From CAZJKE01 sp964546585 (lineage in GTDB: Bacteria; Planctomycetota; Phycisphaerae; Phycisphaerales; SM1A02): 59,762 nucleotides of DNA. Within the stretch, counting starts at the first letter, position 1. Each line of letters begins with the position of its first letter. This document shows, piece by piece, positions 34,918 through 43,521 of the stretch. The notes under the pieces were generated by a model, which was not told the DNA's origin, ran no database searches, and worked only from the letters and a program-made list of their open reading frames with translations. Location of the stretch: positions 1 to 59,762 of the forward strand of contig CAZJKE010000010.1 in assembly GCA_964546585.1 (NCBI GenBank), written 5' to 3'. The translations under genes and the position numbers were made by a program.

Positions 34918-35312
34918 CGGAGGGGTCCTGTTGAGTGATATCCGGACTTTGGCGATAACAACGCGTCTGGAGTGGTCTCCAGGCGTGTTGAGGCGTGTGT
35001 CTTCGCGGTTGGGTAGGTCATCGGAGGGCGTTCAGGGGGATATCAGAGCAGCGGCTTTGGGGCCGTGCCATGCCCGATCGTCCCAGTGCTCCAACCGTGG
35101 GTCCGACCGCATTCGTATTGAGCGGGGGTCATCGGGTTCCACCCGATGCATGTCGTCGTCAAGTCCCTTATCGGACGAGGTCGGGGTATGGCTTGAGCGT
35201 TCGGATCGGCAGTGTGAGAATCGCCCCCAGGAGCGATTGCTTTCGATTCGATGTTGAGAAATTCTGTCTGGTGGGACAGGGGTCGGTTGGTTGGTAGACT
35301 GGCGCGTTTCCC
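34918..35312. other. 395-base gene-free stretch with hairpins before tRNA-Lys
   Basis: No convincing reading frame. Two strong hairpins are seen. CTGGAG-TGGT-CTCCAG (34967-34982) can be extended outward by ACGC/GCGT with a two-base bulge. CATCGGGT-tcc-ACCCGATG (35130-35148) is perfect. GATATC occurs at both ends of the first 110 bases. The stretch also contains the xerC-operon promoter (minus) and the tRNA promoter (plus). It could encode a small structured RNA, but I recognise none: no SRP, 6S, tmRNA or RNase P signature. Confidence 0.5.
35273..35300 (+). promoter_or_regulatory. Probable tRNA-Lys promoter
   Basis: GGGACA (35273-35278, four of six bases of TTGACA) and TAGACT (35295-35300) are separated by 16 bases. 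The -10 box ends 12 bases before the mature tRNA 5' end, so the primary transcript would carry a very short 5' leader. Confidence 0.5.
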
Positions 35313-35385
35313 GATCGTGTAGCTCAGTTGGTAGAGCAGCGGACTTTTAATCCGCAGGTCCTGGGTTCGAGCCCCAGCGCGATCA
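35313..35385 (+). tRNA. tRNA-Lys (anticodon TTT)
   Basis: A 73-base cloverleaf. The acceptor GATCGTG pairs with CGCGATC (one G-U). The D arm is GCTC...GAGC with AGTTGGTAGA. The anticodon stem GCGGA/TCCGC encloses CTTTTAA, giving anticodon TTT. The T arm is CTGGG TTCGAGC CCCAG, and the discriminator is A. The CCA end is not encoded. The SNF2 helicase ATG is 18 bases downstream on the same strand. Confidence 0.97.
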
Positions 35386-35402
35386 TGCGACACGGAGGTT
35401 TG

Positions 35403-38400
35403 ATGCTGGTAATCCACGCCTGCTGGGAGTCAGGCACACTCAAGCTCTGGGGCGAATCACTCAATCGATTCGCTGTGCTGCCCCCACGGGGGGAGTTGGG
35501 GGTACCGGCCGCGGCGGCCAATGGTGTTGCCGTGTCTACTCCGCCGCGGAGAGACCATCCATTTGCCGCGGACGGGGACGGTCTTGCTGCTGTACTCAAG
35601 GTCGCAGGTTGCCGAGAATCCGCGGAGCGAGCATCCGTCGTGCTTCACCTTCCAGGTGATCTTCTTGGACCATGGCCGAGCGATCGGTTGTCGAGCCTCG
35701 TCGGCGTCTTTGATCACGCAAGCGATCCCATGCTTGGCGCCTTCGAAGCAGATGCGCTTTCGATTGCACCACTTCCCGCCATGCGCATTCTTCGGGCACT
35801 CTGCGATCAGGAAGCGAACGAAGTATTCGAGGTCGATCAATCCGTTCGATTCTGGGCGACGGCAGCGAGGTTTGCCCGCGGGCTCTTGGGAGACCAACGA
35901 TATGTGCCGACGCTGCAACAGGTGGATCGATCCCATCTCGCGGCGCGTTGGACACCGTGGCTTCATGATGAAGAGGTGCGGAACCGTTTCCAGCGAATCA
36001 CGGAGGCGATGCCACCGGCGGCGCGTGCGACCGGCGGCGACGCATACCTCTTGTTGGAACGATCGCTGGAGGACATGACCGATGCCTGCATTCGCAACGT
36101 ATTGGTGGCCGATGATTTCCTCGACGCCATCGATGGCCGCGATCCTGCCGCAGATGCCCATGTCTCGTGGCTGTCCGGGCTCTTGGGAGCCGATGCGGTG
36201 GTCCCCGGCGATCCAGATCGGCTTCTGAGTATCTTCACCGATGCTCGAAGGTGGCTCGGGAGACTCTGCGACACAGGAGAGGATCTGGCCTGGCGGTTGC
36301 TCTTGGAACTGCGGGAACCGGAAGACCACGAGGACAAGTGGTATTTGCGCCTGGCGCTGCAGTCGGCCGCCGATCCGTCACGGGAGGTTTCCGCCGATGA
36401 GGTCTGGGCAGAGTCGGGCAGTGAGCGGGGTGGCGACGACCGACTCCCCGAAGTGCTGCTTGCTGAGCTCGATCGCGCAGCGGCGCTGTACCCGCGTTTG
36501 GAGGACGCACTTGGCGAGTCTGCGCCATGCGGCCTGATCTTGAGTACGACAGAGGCGCATCGTCTGTTGATCGAGTACATGCCGCTCCTTGAAGAGTCGG
36601 GGTTCCGAGTATTGGCACCATCATGGTGGGCGGCAGAGGAGGGGCGGCTGACCGCGCATCTGCACATCGATGCACCACCACTGTCTTCACTTCTATCCGA
36701 CTCCGCTGAGGGAGGAGGCGAGGCGTCAATGCTTGGCCTTGCGGCGTTGGTGGATTGCAGTTGGCAACTGGCTATCGGCGACCACATTCTCACGCCGCAG
36801 GAATTCGAATCGCTTCGCAAGTCGGACGATCCTCTGATTCGCGTCGGCGGTCGGTGGGTACATCTTGAACCGTCGGTACTCGCAGAGGCGCAGCGACTCA
36901 TTGCGGAAGGCGAATCGAAACTACCTCTTTCCGATGCGCTTCGCCTCGCACATGGCGATGGGTATTCTGGGCACGGGCTGACAATCGGCGGGCTCACCGC
37001 GGATGGATGGGTGGGAGATCTGCTCGATGGATCCAGTGAAGATGATTTGCTGCCCGACATGGAGCAGCCCGAGGCGTTTGAGGGCCAGTTGCGCCCATAT
37101 CAACTCACGGGCCTTAGGTGGCTCGCGTTCCTGTCGCGATTTGGCATCGGATCCTGTCTGGCCGACGACATGGGGCTCGGCAAGACGATTCAGCTTATCG
37201 CGCTGCTCCTGCAGGAGCGACAGCAGCGAGGAGGATCCTCGCCGGGACCGACATTGCTGGTGGTACCGACCTCGGTGGTGACGAACTGGTCGCGAGAAAT
37301 CGACAAGTTTGCGCCCACGCTGCGATTCCATGTGCAACACGGCACGACTCGGCCACTCGGGGCAGAGTTTGTGTCGAAGGCGATGGAGAGCGATGTGATC
37401 ATCACCACCTACGGACTGGTGCACAGGGACTTGGAGACATTGAACAAGTTGTCCTGGTATCGCATCGCGCTCGACGAGGCCCAGTACATCAAGAATCCGC
37501 CGACAAAGCAGGCCAAGGCCATTCGATCGCTGCACGGCTGGCACCGCGCGGCGCTGACGGGCACGCCAGTCGAAAACCGCCTTGCCGAACTCTGGTCAAT
37601 CATGGACTTTCTGAATCCCGGGTATCTGGGATCGTCGGCATCGTTCCGCCGCCACTTCTCGAGGCCCATCGAGCAACGACGCGATCCAAGAACTGTTGAG
37701 CGCCTTCGCCGGTTTGTGCAGCCCTTCATTCTTCGGAGAGTCAAGACTGATGCGACCGTTATTGACGATCTGCCCGAGTGCGTCCAGACTCGCGAGTATG
37801 CCAACCTCACCGGCGATCAGGCCAAGTTGTACGGGCAGGTCGTCAGCAGCATGCTCAGAGAGGTCGATCGCAGCGAAGGCATGCAACGGCGTGGCCTGGT
37901 ACTCGCGACACTCGTAAAGTTGAAGCAGATTTGCAATCACCCCATGCAGTATTTGAACGCCGGACATGGTGATGACATCGACGCGCCGAAACAGGCTGCC
38001 GTCGGCGTACAGGCGAGCCGGTCAGGCAAGGCGAGGCGGCTCATGACATTGCTTGAGGAGATCGTTGCATCTGGGGAGAGAGCAATCGTTTTTACCCAAT
38101 ATCGAGAGATGGGACGCCTGCTGACCGCCATGATTCAGCACGATCTGAACTGCGAGACGTTGTTCCTGCACGGCGGGACGCCTGTTCGGGCGCGTCAGCA
38201 GATGATCGATCGGTTTCAGGACCCCCGATCAACCGCTGCGGTCTTTGTCTTGTCATTGAAGGCCGGGGGTATCGGTGTGAACCTCACTGCTGCGAATCAT
38301 GTCTTCCACTTCGACCGCTGGTGGAATCCTGCTGTGGAAAATCAGGCGACGGATCGCGCCTACCGCATCGGTCAGACGCGAACGGTCCATGTCCACAAGT

Positions 38401-38570
38401 TCGTCTGTATTGGCACGCTCGAGGAACGAATCGACCAGATGATCGAGCAGAAGACGGAACTCGCCGAGCACATCATCGGCTCCGGGGAGCAGGGCCTGTC
38501 TGAACTGAGCACCGGCCAATTGCGGGAAATCCTGTCGCTTCGGGAGTCCGCGGTGGAAATGGACGCGTGA
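35403..38570 (+). CDS. SNF2-family DNA helicase/ATPase
   Basis: This protein of about 1055 residues has an N-terminal half (1-540) resembling the SNF2-associated region of bacterial Swi2/Snf2 proteins, then the two-lobed motor. Motif I is DDMGLGKTIQLIALLL, motif II is the DEAQ form in ALDEAQYIKNP, motif III is ALTGTPVENRLAELWSI, and later FILRRVKTD, AIVFTQYREMG, SLKAGGIGVNLTAANHV and DRAYRIGQ. Such proteins translocate on DNA and remodel bound proteins. The bacterial role is poorly known. The ATG at 35403 has GGAGG five bases upstream. The open frame extends back into tRNA-Lys, where it is not coding. A SWIM zinc-finger protein, often encoded beside this family, lies at 51828. Confidence 0.93.
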   Translation: MLVIHACWESGTLKLWGESLNRFAVLPPRGELGVPAAAANGVAVSTPPRRDHPFAADGDGLAAVLKVAGCRESAERASVVLHLPGDLLGPWPSDRLSSLVGVFDHASDPMLGAFEADALSIAPLPAMRILRALCDQEANEVFEVDQSVRFWATAARFARGLLGDQRYVPTLQQVDRSHLAARWTPWLHDEEVRNRFQRITEAMPPAARATGGDAYLLLERSLEDMTDACIRNVLVADDFLDAIDGRDPAADAHVSWLSGLLGADAVVPGDPDRLLSIFTDARRWLGRLCDTGEDLAWRLLLELREPEDHEDKWYLRLALQSAADPSREVSADEVWAESGSERGGDDRLPEVLLAELDRAAALYPRLEDALGESAPCGLILSTTEAHRLLIEYMPLLEESGFRVLAPSWWAAEEGRLTAHLHIDAPPLSSLLSDSAEGGGEASMLGLAALVDCSWQLAIGDHILTPQEFESLRKSDDPLIRVGGRWVHLEPSVLAEAQRLIAEGESKLPLSDALRLAHGDGYSGHGLTIGGLTADGWVGDLLDGSSEDDLLPDMEQPEAFEGQLRPYQLTGLRWLAFLSRFGIGSCLADDMGLGKTIQLIALLLQERQQRGGSSPGPTLLVVPTSVVTNWSREIDKFAPTLRFHVQHGTTRPLGAEFVSKAMESDVIITTYGLVHRDLETLNKLSWYRIALDEAQYIKNPPTKQAKAIRSLHGWHRAALTGTPVENRLAELWSIMDFLNPGYLGSSASFRRHFSRPIEQRRDPRTVERLRRFVQPFILRRVKTDATVIDDLPECVQTREYANLTGDQAKLYGQVVSSMLREVDRSEGMQRRGLVLATLVKLKQICNHPMQYLNAGHGDDIDAPKQAAVGVQASRSGKARRLMTLLEEIVASGERAIVFTQYREMGRLLTAMIQHDLNCETLFLHGGTPVRARQQMIDRFQDPRSTAAVFVLSLKAGGIGVNLTAANHVFHFDRWWNPAVENQATDRAYRIGQTRTVHVHKFVCIGTLEERIDQMIEQKTELAEHIIGSGEQGLSELSTGQLREILSLRESAVEMDA

Positions 38571-38592
38571 GAACCCATTGCTCGCCGTGCCG

Positions 38593-38598
38593 TACACT
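38593..38598 (+). promoter_or_regulatory. -10-like box at the head of the paa cluster
   Basis: TACACT ends 9 bases before the thioesterase ATG at 38608, placing transcription start at or next to the start codon. No Shine-Dalgarno sequence lies between them. The same TACACT box, 8 bases ahead, precedes the E1 alpha gene at 44822. Confidence 0.45.
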
Positions 38599-38607
38599 GC
38601 CGGTCCC

Positions 38608-39030
38608 ATGAAACCGTCGCTGCAGGTCGGCAACACCGCGGAGGTCGGGATCGAGGTCACCGAGGACATGTGCCCCGCATTCGATGATGTCATTGTGCAT
38701 CGTGTGTATTCGACATGGTCCATGGCACACCACATGGAACTTGCCGCGAGAAGAGTGCTGGCGCCCCATCTCGAACCCCACGAAGAGGGCATCGGCGGAC
38801 ATCTCTCGATTGACCATCTCGCGCCGGCGGTCGTGGGCAGCCATGTTCGGGTCTGTGCAGAAGCAACATGCGTGGACGACGGTGGCGTCACCTGCGAGGT
38901 AACTGCCTGGGACGGCGATACCCTGCTTGGGAAGGGGCGGCAGGTACAGCGTGTATTGCCGAAGAATGTGCTGAACAAGATCATTGATCGCGCCGGCAAG
39001 CGTGGGGTAGAGGAGCATGAATCCACATGA
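38608..39030 (+). CDS. FlK-like hot-dog thioesterase of the paa cluster
   Basis: This 140-residue hot-dog protein is most like fluoroacetyl-CoA thioesterase (FlK) and its relatives. STWSMAHHMELAARRVLAPHLEP carries the Glu, and IDHLAPAVVGSHVRV the His, of the FlK active site. In phenylacetate clusters a thioesterase (usually PaaI) rescues CoA from dead-end ring-opened thioesters. This protein may play that part, but it is not a PaaI orthologue by motif. It overlaps paaF by four bases (ATGA), marking it as the first gene of the operon. Confidence 0.82.
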   Translation: MKPSLQVGNTAEVGIEVTEDMCPAFDDVIVHRVYSTWSMAHHMELAARRVLAPHLEPHEEGIGGHLSIDHLAPAVVGSHVRVCAEATCVDDGGVTCEVTAWDGDTLLGKGRQVQRVLPKNVLNKIIDRAGKRGVEEHEST

Positions 39031-39803
39031 GCGACACGCCGCATCTCCTGACCAAGGTCGACGGCAGCGTCGCCGTTATTCGCCTCAATCGCCCCGAAGT
39101 ACTCAACGCTCTCAGCCTGGAACTGGTGCGGGATCTCGCGGGCCTGATGGAACAATTTGACGCGGACGATGCGATCCGCGTGATCCTGCTGGCGGGAAGT
39201 GAACGAGCGTGGGCCGCCGGCGCGGACATTGGCGACATGGCGACGGCAAACCGTACAGAGATGGAGAAACGCGACCAATTCGCCGAGTGGGAGCGGATCA
39301 AGAACATTCGCAAACCGATCGTCGCAGCAGTGAGCGGGTTTGCGCTCGGAGGCGGCTGCGAATTGATGATGCACTGCGATGTCATCATCTGTAGCGAAAC
39401 AGCGAAGATCGGTCAGCCGGAAATCAACATCGGAGTCATGCCCGGTGCTGGTGGCACGCAGCGACTCACGCGTGCAGTCGGCAAGGCAGTTGCGATGGAT
39501 GTCGTTCTTTCAGGCAGGTTTCTTACCGCTCAAGAAGCGATGTGTTTCGGGCTCGTCAGCCGGGTCGTTCCCGCGGAGCACTGGTTTGACGAATCGCTGA
39601 AGGTCGCCCACAAGATCGCGGAAAAAGGTCCGATTGCCCTCCGCCACGCCAAGGAGTCGGTGCTCAATGCCGAGGAGCAGTTTCTCGGCGACGCTTTGCG
39701 GCGGGAGCGGCAACTGTTCTACGACCTGTTTGACACTACGGATCAGAAAGAAGGAATGGCAGCGTTTCTTGAGAAACGGCCGCCAGTGTTTACGGGGAAG
39801 TGA
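39027..39803 (+). CDS. paaF: Enoyl-CoA hydratase, PaaF-like
   Basis: This 258-residue crotonase-fold enzyme is thought to hydrate 2,3-dehydroadipyl-CoA in the phenylacetate pathway. The oxyanion-hole segments AWAAGADIGDMA and FALGGGCELMMHCD and the catalytic Glu in QPEINIGVMPGAGGTQRLTRAVG are all intact. Both catalytic glutamates of classical hydratases appear to be present. It sits between the thioesterase and paaG. The function is assigned from context, because crotonase paralogues are hard to separate by sequence alone. Confidence 0.88.
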   Translation: MSDTPHLLTKVDGSVAVIRLNRPEVLNALSLELVRDLAGLMEQFDADDAIRVILLAGSERAWAAGADIGDMATANRTEMEKRDQFAEWERIKNIRKPIVAAVSGFALGGGCELMMHCDVIICSETAKIGQPEINIGVMPGAGGTQRLTRAVGKAVAMDVVLSGRFLTAQEAMCFGLVSRVVPAEHWFDESLKVAHKIAEKGPIALRHAKESVLNAEEQFLGDALRRERQLFYDLFDTTDQKEGMAAFLEKRPPVFTGK

Positions 39804-39811
39804 GGATGCCC

Positions 39812-40618
39812 ATGACCACGACAGCCAACTTCACCACGATCACGATGTGTGTCGAGGATCACATCGCCACGATCACGATTGACCGCGAAGATGTACTCAA
39901 CGCATTCAACGAGCAGTTCAGTGGCGAGTTCATCTCCGCGCTGAAACAGGTCTCAAGAGACGCGGATGTCCGTGTTGTGGTACTCAAGGGTGCTGGCCGC
40001 GCATTCAGCAGCGGCCAGGATTTGGGCGATCTGGAGGCGACCTATGTGCCGGGCCATACACCCTGCCTCGGGGATGATCTTCGAAAGCGGTATGACCCGT
40101 GGGTGAAACTCATTCGCACAATGCAGAAGCCGGTCATTGCGGCAGTGAATGGTGTTGCCGCCGGCGCAGGATGCAGCCTCGCGCTCGCCTGCGACCTGCG
40201 GATTGCCTCAGAGCATGCGAAGTTCATCGAGGTCTTCATCAATGTGGGATTGATCCCCGACTCGGGCAGTACCTGGACGCTGCCGCGCATCGTCGGGCTC
40301 GGCCGGGCGATGGAGATGTGCCTGACGGGCCGACCGGTTGGCGCGGACGAAGCACTCGCAATCGGGCTGGTCAATCAGACGGTGCCGGCGGACGAACTCG
40401 ACGCAGCGGTGTCGAAGATTGCGTCGAGGCTCGCCTCTCTTCCATCGCGAGCAATCGGCCTGACCAAGCGACTGCTCAATGAGTCATTTGAGCGATCGCT
40501 CACGGCGCAACTGGAAGCAGAGGCATTCGCGCAGGAGACCGCTGGCCGGACAACGGATCACTTCGAAGGTGTCACCGCCTTTCTTCAGAAACGAGCCCCC
40601 GAGTTCACCGGGGAGTAA
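39812..40618 (+). CDS. paaG: Enoyl-CoA isomerase/hydratase, PaaG-like
   Basis: This 268-residue crotonase-fold protein resembles PaaG, which isomerises ring-1,2-epoxyphenylacetyl-CoA to the seven-membered oxepin-CoA and later a double bond. FSSGQDLGDLE, VAAGAGCSLALACD and FIEVFINVGLIPDSGSTWTLPRIVG are present. In the last segment Asp in PDSG replaces the hydratase Glu, as in PaaG. The ATG at 39812 has GAGG six bases upstream and is preferred over codons at 39800 and 39806. An almost complete set of paa genes follows. Confidence 0.88.
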   Translation: MTTTANFTTITMCVEDHIATITIDREDVLNAFNEQFSGEFISALKQVSRDADVRVVVLKGAGRAFSSGQDLGDLEATYVPGHTPCLGDDLRKRYDPWVKLIRTMQKPVIAAVNGVAAGAGCSLALACDLRIASEHAKFIEVFINVGLIPDSGSTWTLPRIVGLGRAMEMCLTGRPVGADEALAIGLVNQTVPADELDAAVSKIASRLASLPSRAIGLTKRLLNESFERSLTAQLEAEAFAQETAGRTTDHFEGVTAFLQKRAPEFTGE

Positions 40619-40630
40619 CGAGGAGACGCA

Positions 40631-41833
40631 ATGCCCACACTCGGCATTCTCGGCGCAGGATCAATGGGCGCGGGCATTGCGCAGGTTGCCGCCACATCCG
40701 GATGGCAGGTTCTGCTGGCCGATGTTGATTCGGACGCGGTCAACGCCGCACGAGAACGAATAGGGAAGCATCTTGCCCGCGGCGTCGAAAAGGGGCGGAT
40801 GACGCAGGCGGAGGCCGACGCAACGATGGCCAATGTCGTCGCGAGCAAATCGTCGGATTTGGAGTCGAGCAATCTCTTCATGGAAGCAATCGTGGAGGAC
40901 ATGGACATCAAGGTCAATGCGATGTCGCCGATTGCCGCATCGCTCCCTTCCGATTCGATCATCGCCACCAATACATCGTCGCTGTCTGTCAGTGAGATCG
41001 GGCGGCGTATCGGCGAACCGCATCGCACCTGCGGCATGCACTTTTTCAACCCAGCGCCGATCATGAAACTCGTGGAAGTAGTGCGGGGTGACGAAACGCA
41101 TCCGGATGTACTGAACCGGGCGGACGATGTCGCTTCGGCGTGGGGAAAGCAGGTCGCGAGGTGTGCTGACACGCCGGGTTTCATCGTGAACCGGATCGCT
41201 CGCCCCTATTACCTTGAAGGGTTCAGGTGCTTTGAGGACGGATTTGCCGGTGCCGCAGACATCGATAAGGCGATGAAGGGGATCGGTGGGTTTCGCATGG
41301 GACCGCTGGAGTTGACGGACTTCATCGGACACGATGTCAACGCCGCGACGACACGATCGATCTGGGAGCAATGGAGCCGACCGGCGCGGTTGACGCCCAG
41401 CGCCGTGCAGGAGGGTCTGGTTGCGGCGGGAGCCCTTGGCCGAAAAGCCGGGTGTGGCGTCTATGACTGGAGCGGTGAGACACCGACGGTTGTCTTGGAG
41501 CCGCCGAACACATTGTGTGAACTCAGCGGTGACCTGATTACCCTCGCGGACGCATTCTGCGATGCCGCGGCTGCCGAGGCGATGGATGAAACATGGGCGC
41601 CGCAGCAGCGATTCGCGTTCACTCGCATCCTGTCCGCGGTGCTGAATGAGGCGGATTGGGCGAATCGGGACGGTGTGGCCGAACCGGTGGACATTGATGT
41701 TGCCATGCAGGCGGGCGTGAACTACCCACGCGGGCCATTCAAATGGCGTGCGCAGATTGGCGAGGCGAGAGTCCGCGATACCTTGGATGCACTGGAGTCG
41801 CTATTCGGTGATGGGCGATTCGCCCGTCCATAG
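40631..41833 (+). CDS. paaH: 3-hydroxyacyl-CoA dehydrogenase, PaaH-like
   Basis: This 400-residue NAD-dependent enzyme would oxidise 3-hydroxyadipyl-CoA. It has a Rossmann domain with GILGAGSMGAGIAQVAA, the catalytic segment GMHFFNPAPIMKLVEVVRG containing His, ADTPGFIVNRIARPYYLE, and a C-terminal 3HCDH domain plus part of a second (PRGPFKWRAQIGEARV). It is shorter than the roughly 475-500 residues of E. coli PaaH but longer than single-domain FadB2-type enzymes. GGAGA precedes the ATG. The stop codon immediately abuts a TACAAT box, the likely promoter of paaA. Confidence 0.9.
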   Translation: MPTLGILGAGSMGAGIAQVAATSGWQVLLADVDSDAVNAARERIGKHLARGVEKGRMTQAEADATMANVVASKSSDLESSNLFMEAIVEDMDIKVNAMSPIAASLPSDSIIATNTSSLSVSEIGRRIGEPHRTCGMHFFNPAPIMKLVEVVRGDETHPDVLNRADDVASAWGKQVARCADTPGFIVNRIARPYYLEGFRCFEDGFAGAADIDKAMKGIGGFRMGPLELTDFIGHDVNAATTRSIWEQWSRPARLTPSAVQEGLVAAGALGRKAGCGVYDWSGETPTVVLEPPNTLCELSGDLITLADAFCDAAAAEAMDETWAPQQRFAFTRILSAVLNEADWANRDGVAEPVDIDVAMQAGVNYPRGPFKWRAQIGEARVRDTLDALESLFGDGRFARP

Positions 41834-41834
41834 G

Positions 41835-41840
41835 TACAAT
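41835..41840 (+). promoter_or_regulatory. Probable paaA promoter -10 box
   Basis: TACAAT lies just after the paaH stop and 46 bases before the paaA ATG. A GGGAG sits close to the ATG. No PaaX- or PaaR-like operator palindrome is evident, and no regulator gene is in the cluster. Confidence 0.45.
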
Positions 41841-41886
41841 GGGAGGCGGCTATGTGTAGGGAAGAGCGTTTGACTGGGAGATTCAT

Positions 41887-42909
41887 ATGAGCGGCGCCGC
41901 CAATCCCGTCTCGCCGGCGGACATCACCATCGACGAGGATCCAGAACTACTCGCCGAGTTCGAGACGCGTATCGCTGACGGCGTGCTCATCGAGCCCGGT
42001 GACTGGATGCCGGATGCCTACCGCGCTCTCATGCTCCGGATGGCGGAGCACCACGCCAACAGTGAAATCGTCGGTGCATTACCGGAGGGCGAGTGGATTA
42101 CCCGCGCCCCGAGCCTTCGCCGCAAACTGGCGCTGACCGCAAAGGTGCAGGATGAGGTCGGCCACGGCCAGATGCTCTACTGCGTGTCGCAGGAACTCGG
42201 CAAGAGTCGCGATGACATGCTTCGCGACCTCATTACGGGCCAGACGAAGTACCACAACTGCTTCAACTATCCGGTGCCGACTTGGGGCGACATCGCGATG
42301 ATTCAGTGGCTGATCGACGGCGCTGCGATCATGAACCAGAAGACGCTCGCCGACGGCGCATACGGTCCCTATGTGCGCACGATGAATCGGATCAACATGG
42401 AAGAAGCATTCCACTTCAAGAGCGGCGAGGACATGGTCCTGACGCTCATGAGTGGCACGAAGAGCCAGAAGGACATGACCCAACAGGCCTTCGACCGGTG
42501 GTGGCCCATTGCCCTCATGTTCTTCGGCCCCCATGACAAACCAAATGCGGAAGAACTTCCTGCCATGCGATGGCGGATGAAGACCGAGAAGAACGACTCC
42601 CTCCGCCGACGGTTCGTCAACCGGTTCGCGCCGGCTGCCCTCGATCTTGGCCTGATCATCAATGTTGCGCAGAAGGACGAGCAGGGCATGGTGACCAACT
42701 TGCGTCCAGACGAAGAAATCGTGCTTGACGAGGAGAGCGGTGACTGGGGGTTCACGCAGCCGAACTGGGATGAATTCTGGCGGGTGATTCGGGGTAACGG
42801 CCCGTGCAATGCGCATCGCGTGGCCTTGCGGCGATTGTCCTACGAACAGGGGGCCTGGGTGCGAGACGCCATAGCAAATGGAGCGACCGGCTCGTCGCCG
42901 GCTGCCTGA
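41887..42909 (+). CDS. paaA: Phenylacetyl-CoA 1,2-epoxidase catalytic subunit PaaA
   Basis: This 340-residue ferritin-fold di-iron oxygenase subunit epoxidises the aromatic ring of phenylacetyl-CoA with O2. Iron ligands are visible as Glu in HHANSEIVG, ExxH in KVQDEVGHGQM, and Glu/ExxH in NMEEAFHFKSGED. ITRAPSLRRKLALTAKVQDE closely follows E. coli PaaA. It is followed directly by paaB, paaC and paaD. The enzyme needs the PaaE reductase for electrons, and no paaE gene is in this window. Confidence 0.96.
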   Translation: MSGAANPVSPADITIDEDPELLAEFETRIADGVLIEPGDWMPDAYRALMLRMAEHHANSEIVGALPEGEWITRAPSLRRKLALTAKVQDEVGHGQMLYCVSQELGKSRDDMLRDLITGQTKYHNCFNYPVPTWGDIAMIQWLIDGAAIMNQKTLADGAYGPYVRTMNRINMEEAFHFKSGEDMVLTLMSGTKSQKDMTQQAFDRWWPIALMFFGPHDKPNAEELPAMRWRMKTEKNDSLRRRFVNRFAPAALDLGLIINVAQKDEQGMVTNLRPDEEIVLDEESGDWGFTQPNWDEFWRVIRGNGPCNAHRVALRRLSYEQGAWVRDAIANGATGSSPAA

Positions 42910-42910
42910 C

Positions 42911-43519
42911 ATGTCGAAGATTCGAGAAAAGTTGCTGTCCTTTGCCGATGATCTTCCTCCCCCGACGCCGGACACCCGGCATTGGGTGATCTACACAAAG
43001 AAGCGACCCGACGCAGAGTACAAGTGGGCGGGTCTTGTTGATGCGCCGGACGCGGATCTGGCACTCCAGTACGCCCGCGAGCACTACGGGCTCGATGAAG
43101 TGTGCATTGGCATTCTTGCGCACGATAAGAGCGATGCAGTCGATGGCGAGTATGCGATTGGAACGCTGAAGCCCGGGGACGCGAGCGGCGATGATGGCAT
43201 CCAGTGGGCGGTCTTCACGCTGGATCGCCGCGGCGGCAATCACCAGTCTGCCGGTACTATTGTCGCGCCCGATGCGGAAACAGCAATTCAGCGGGCAAGA
43301 ACGACGCACGCCAGCGGCGGTATTTGCAGCCTGCGAGTTGTCCCGTCTGCCAAGGTGCATGAGACAACCGCAGAAGAGTTGCCGATCTGGCGGAGTCACG
43401 ACATGACCTACAAACTGGCCCGGGGGTACAGCAAGGATGTTCGGGCAAAGTGGACGAACTTTCGAGACGAGAAGACCTACGAACAATACCGCAAGGGCGA
43501 CATCGCAGATCATTTCTAA
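42911..43519 (+). CDS. paaB: PaaB-like epoxidase subunit, internally duplicated
   Basis: This protein has 202 residues, whereas PaaB is usually about 95. It holds two PaaB-like units: residues about 24-78 (HWVIYTKKRPDAEYKWAG then DADLALQYAREHYG) and about 99-160 (QWAVFTLDRRGGNHQSAG then DAETAIQRARTTHA). Both show the same strand-loop-helix order. The second unit keeps the long C-terminal extension typical of PaaB (WRSHDMTYKLARGYS). PaaB bridges PaaAC heterodimers in the epoxidase complex, and a fused pair could hold two of them covalently. The ATG at 42911 is one base after the paaA stop. Confidence 0.9.
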   Translation: MSKIREKLLSFADDLPPPTPDTRHWVIYTKKRPDAEYKWAGLVDAPDADLALQYAREHYGLDEVCIGILAHDKSDAVDGEYAIGTLKPGDASGDDGIQWAVFTLDRRGGNHQSAGTIVAPDAETAIQRARTTHASGGICSLRVVPSAKVHETTAEELPIWRSHDMTYKLARGYSKDVRAKWTNFRDEKTYEQYRKGDIADHF

Positions 43520-43521
43520 TC

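Noticed and set aside
33663..35385. tRNA-Lys plus a nearby tyrosine recombinase as an integrated element
   Set aside because: The recombinase is of Xer housekeeping type and faces away. I found no second copy of the tRNA 3' end in the window, and no phage or plasmid genes are nearby.
35328..35402. N-terminal extension of the SNF2 helicase into tRNA-Lys
   Set aside because: The codons are the tRNA sequence itself. The ATG at 35403 with GGAGG five bases upstream is a better start.
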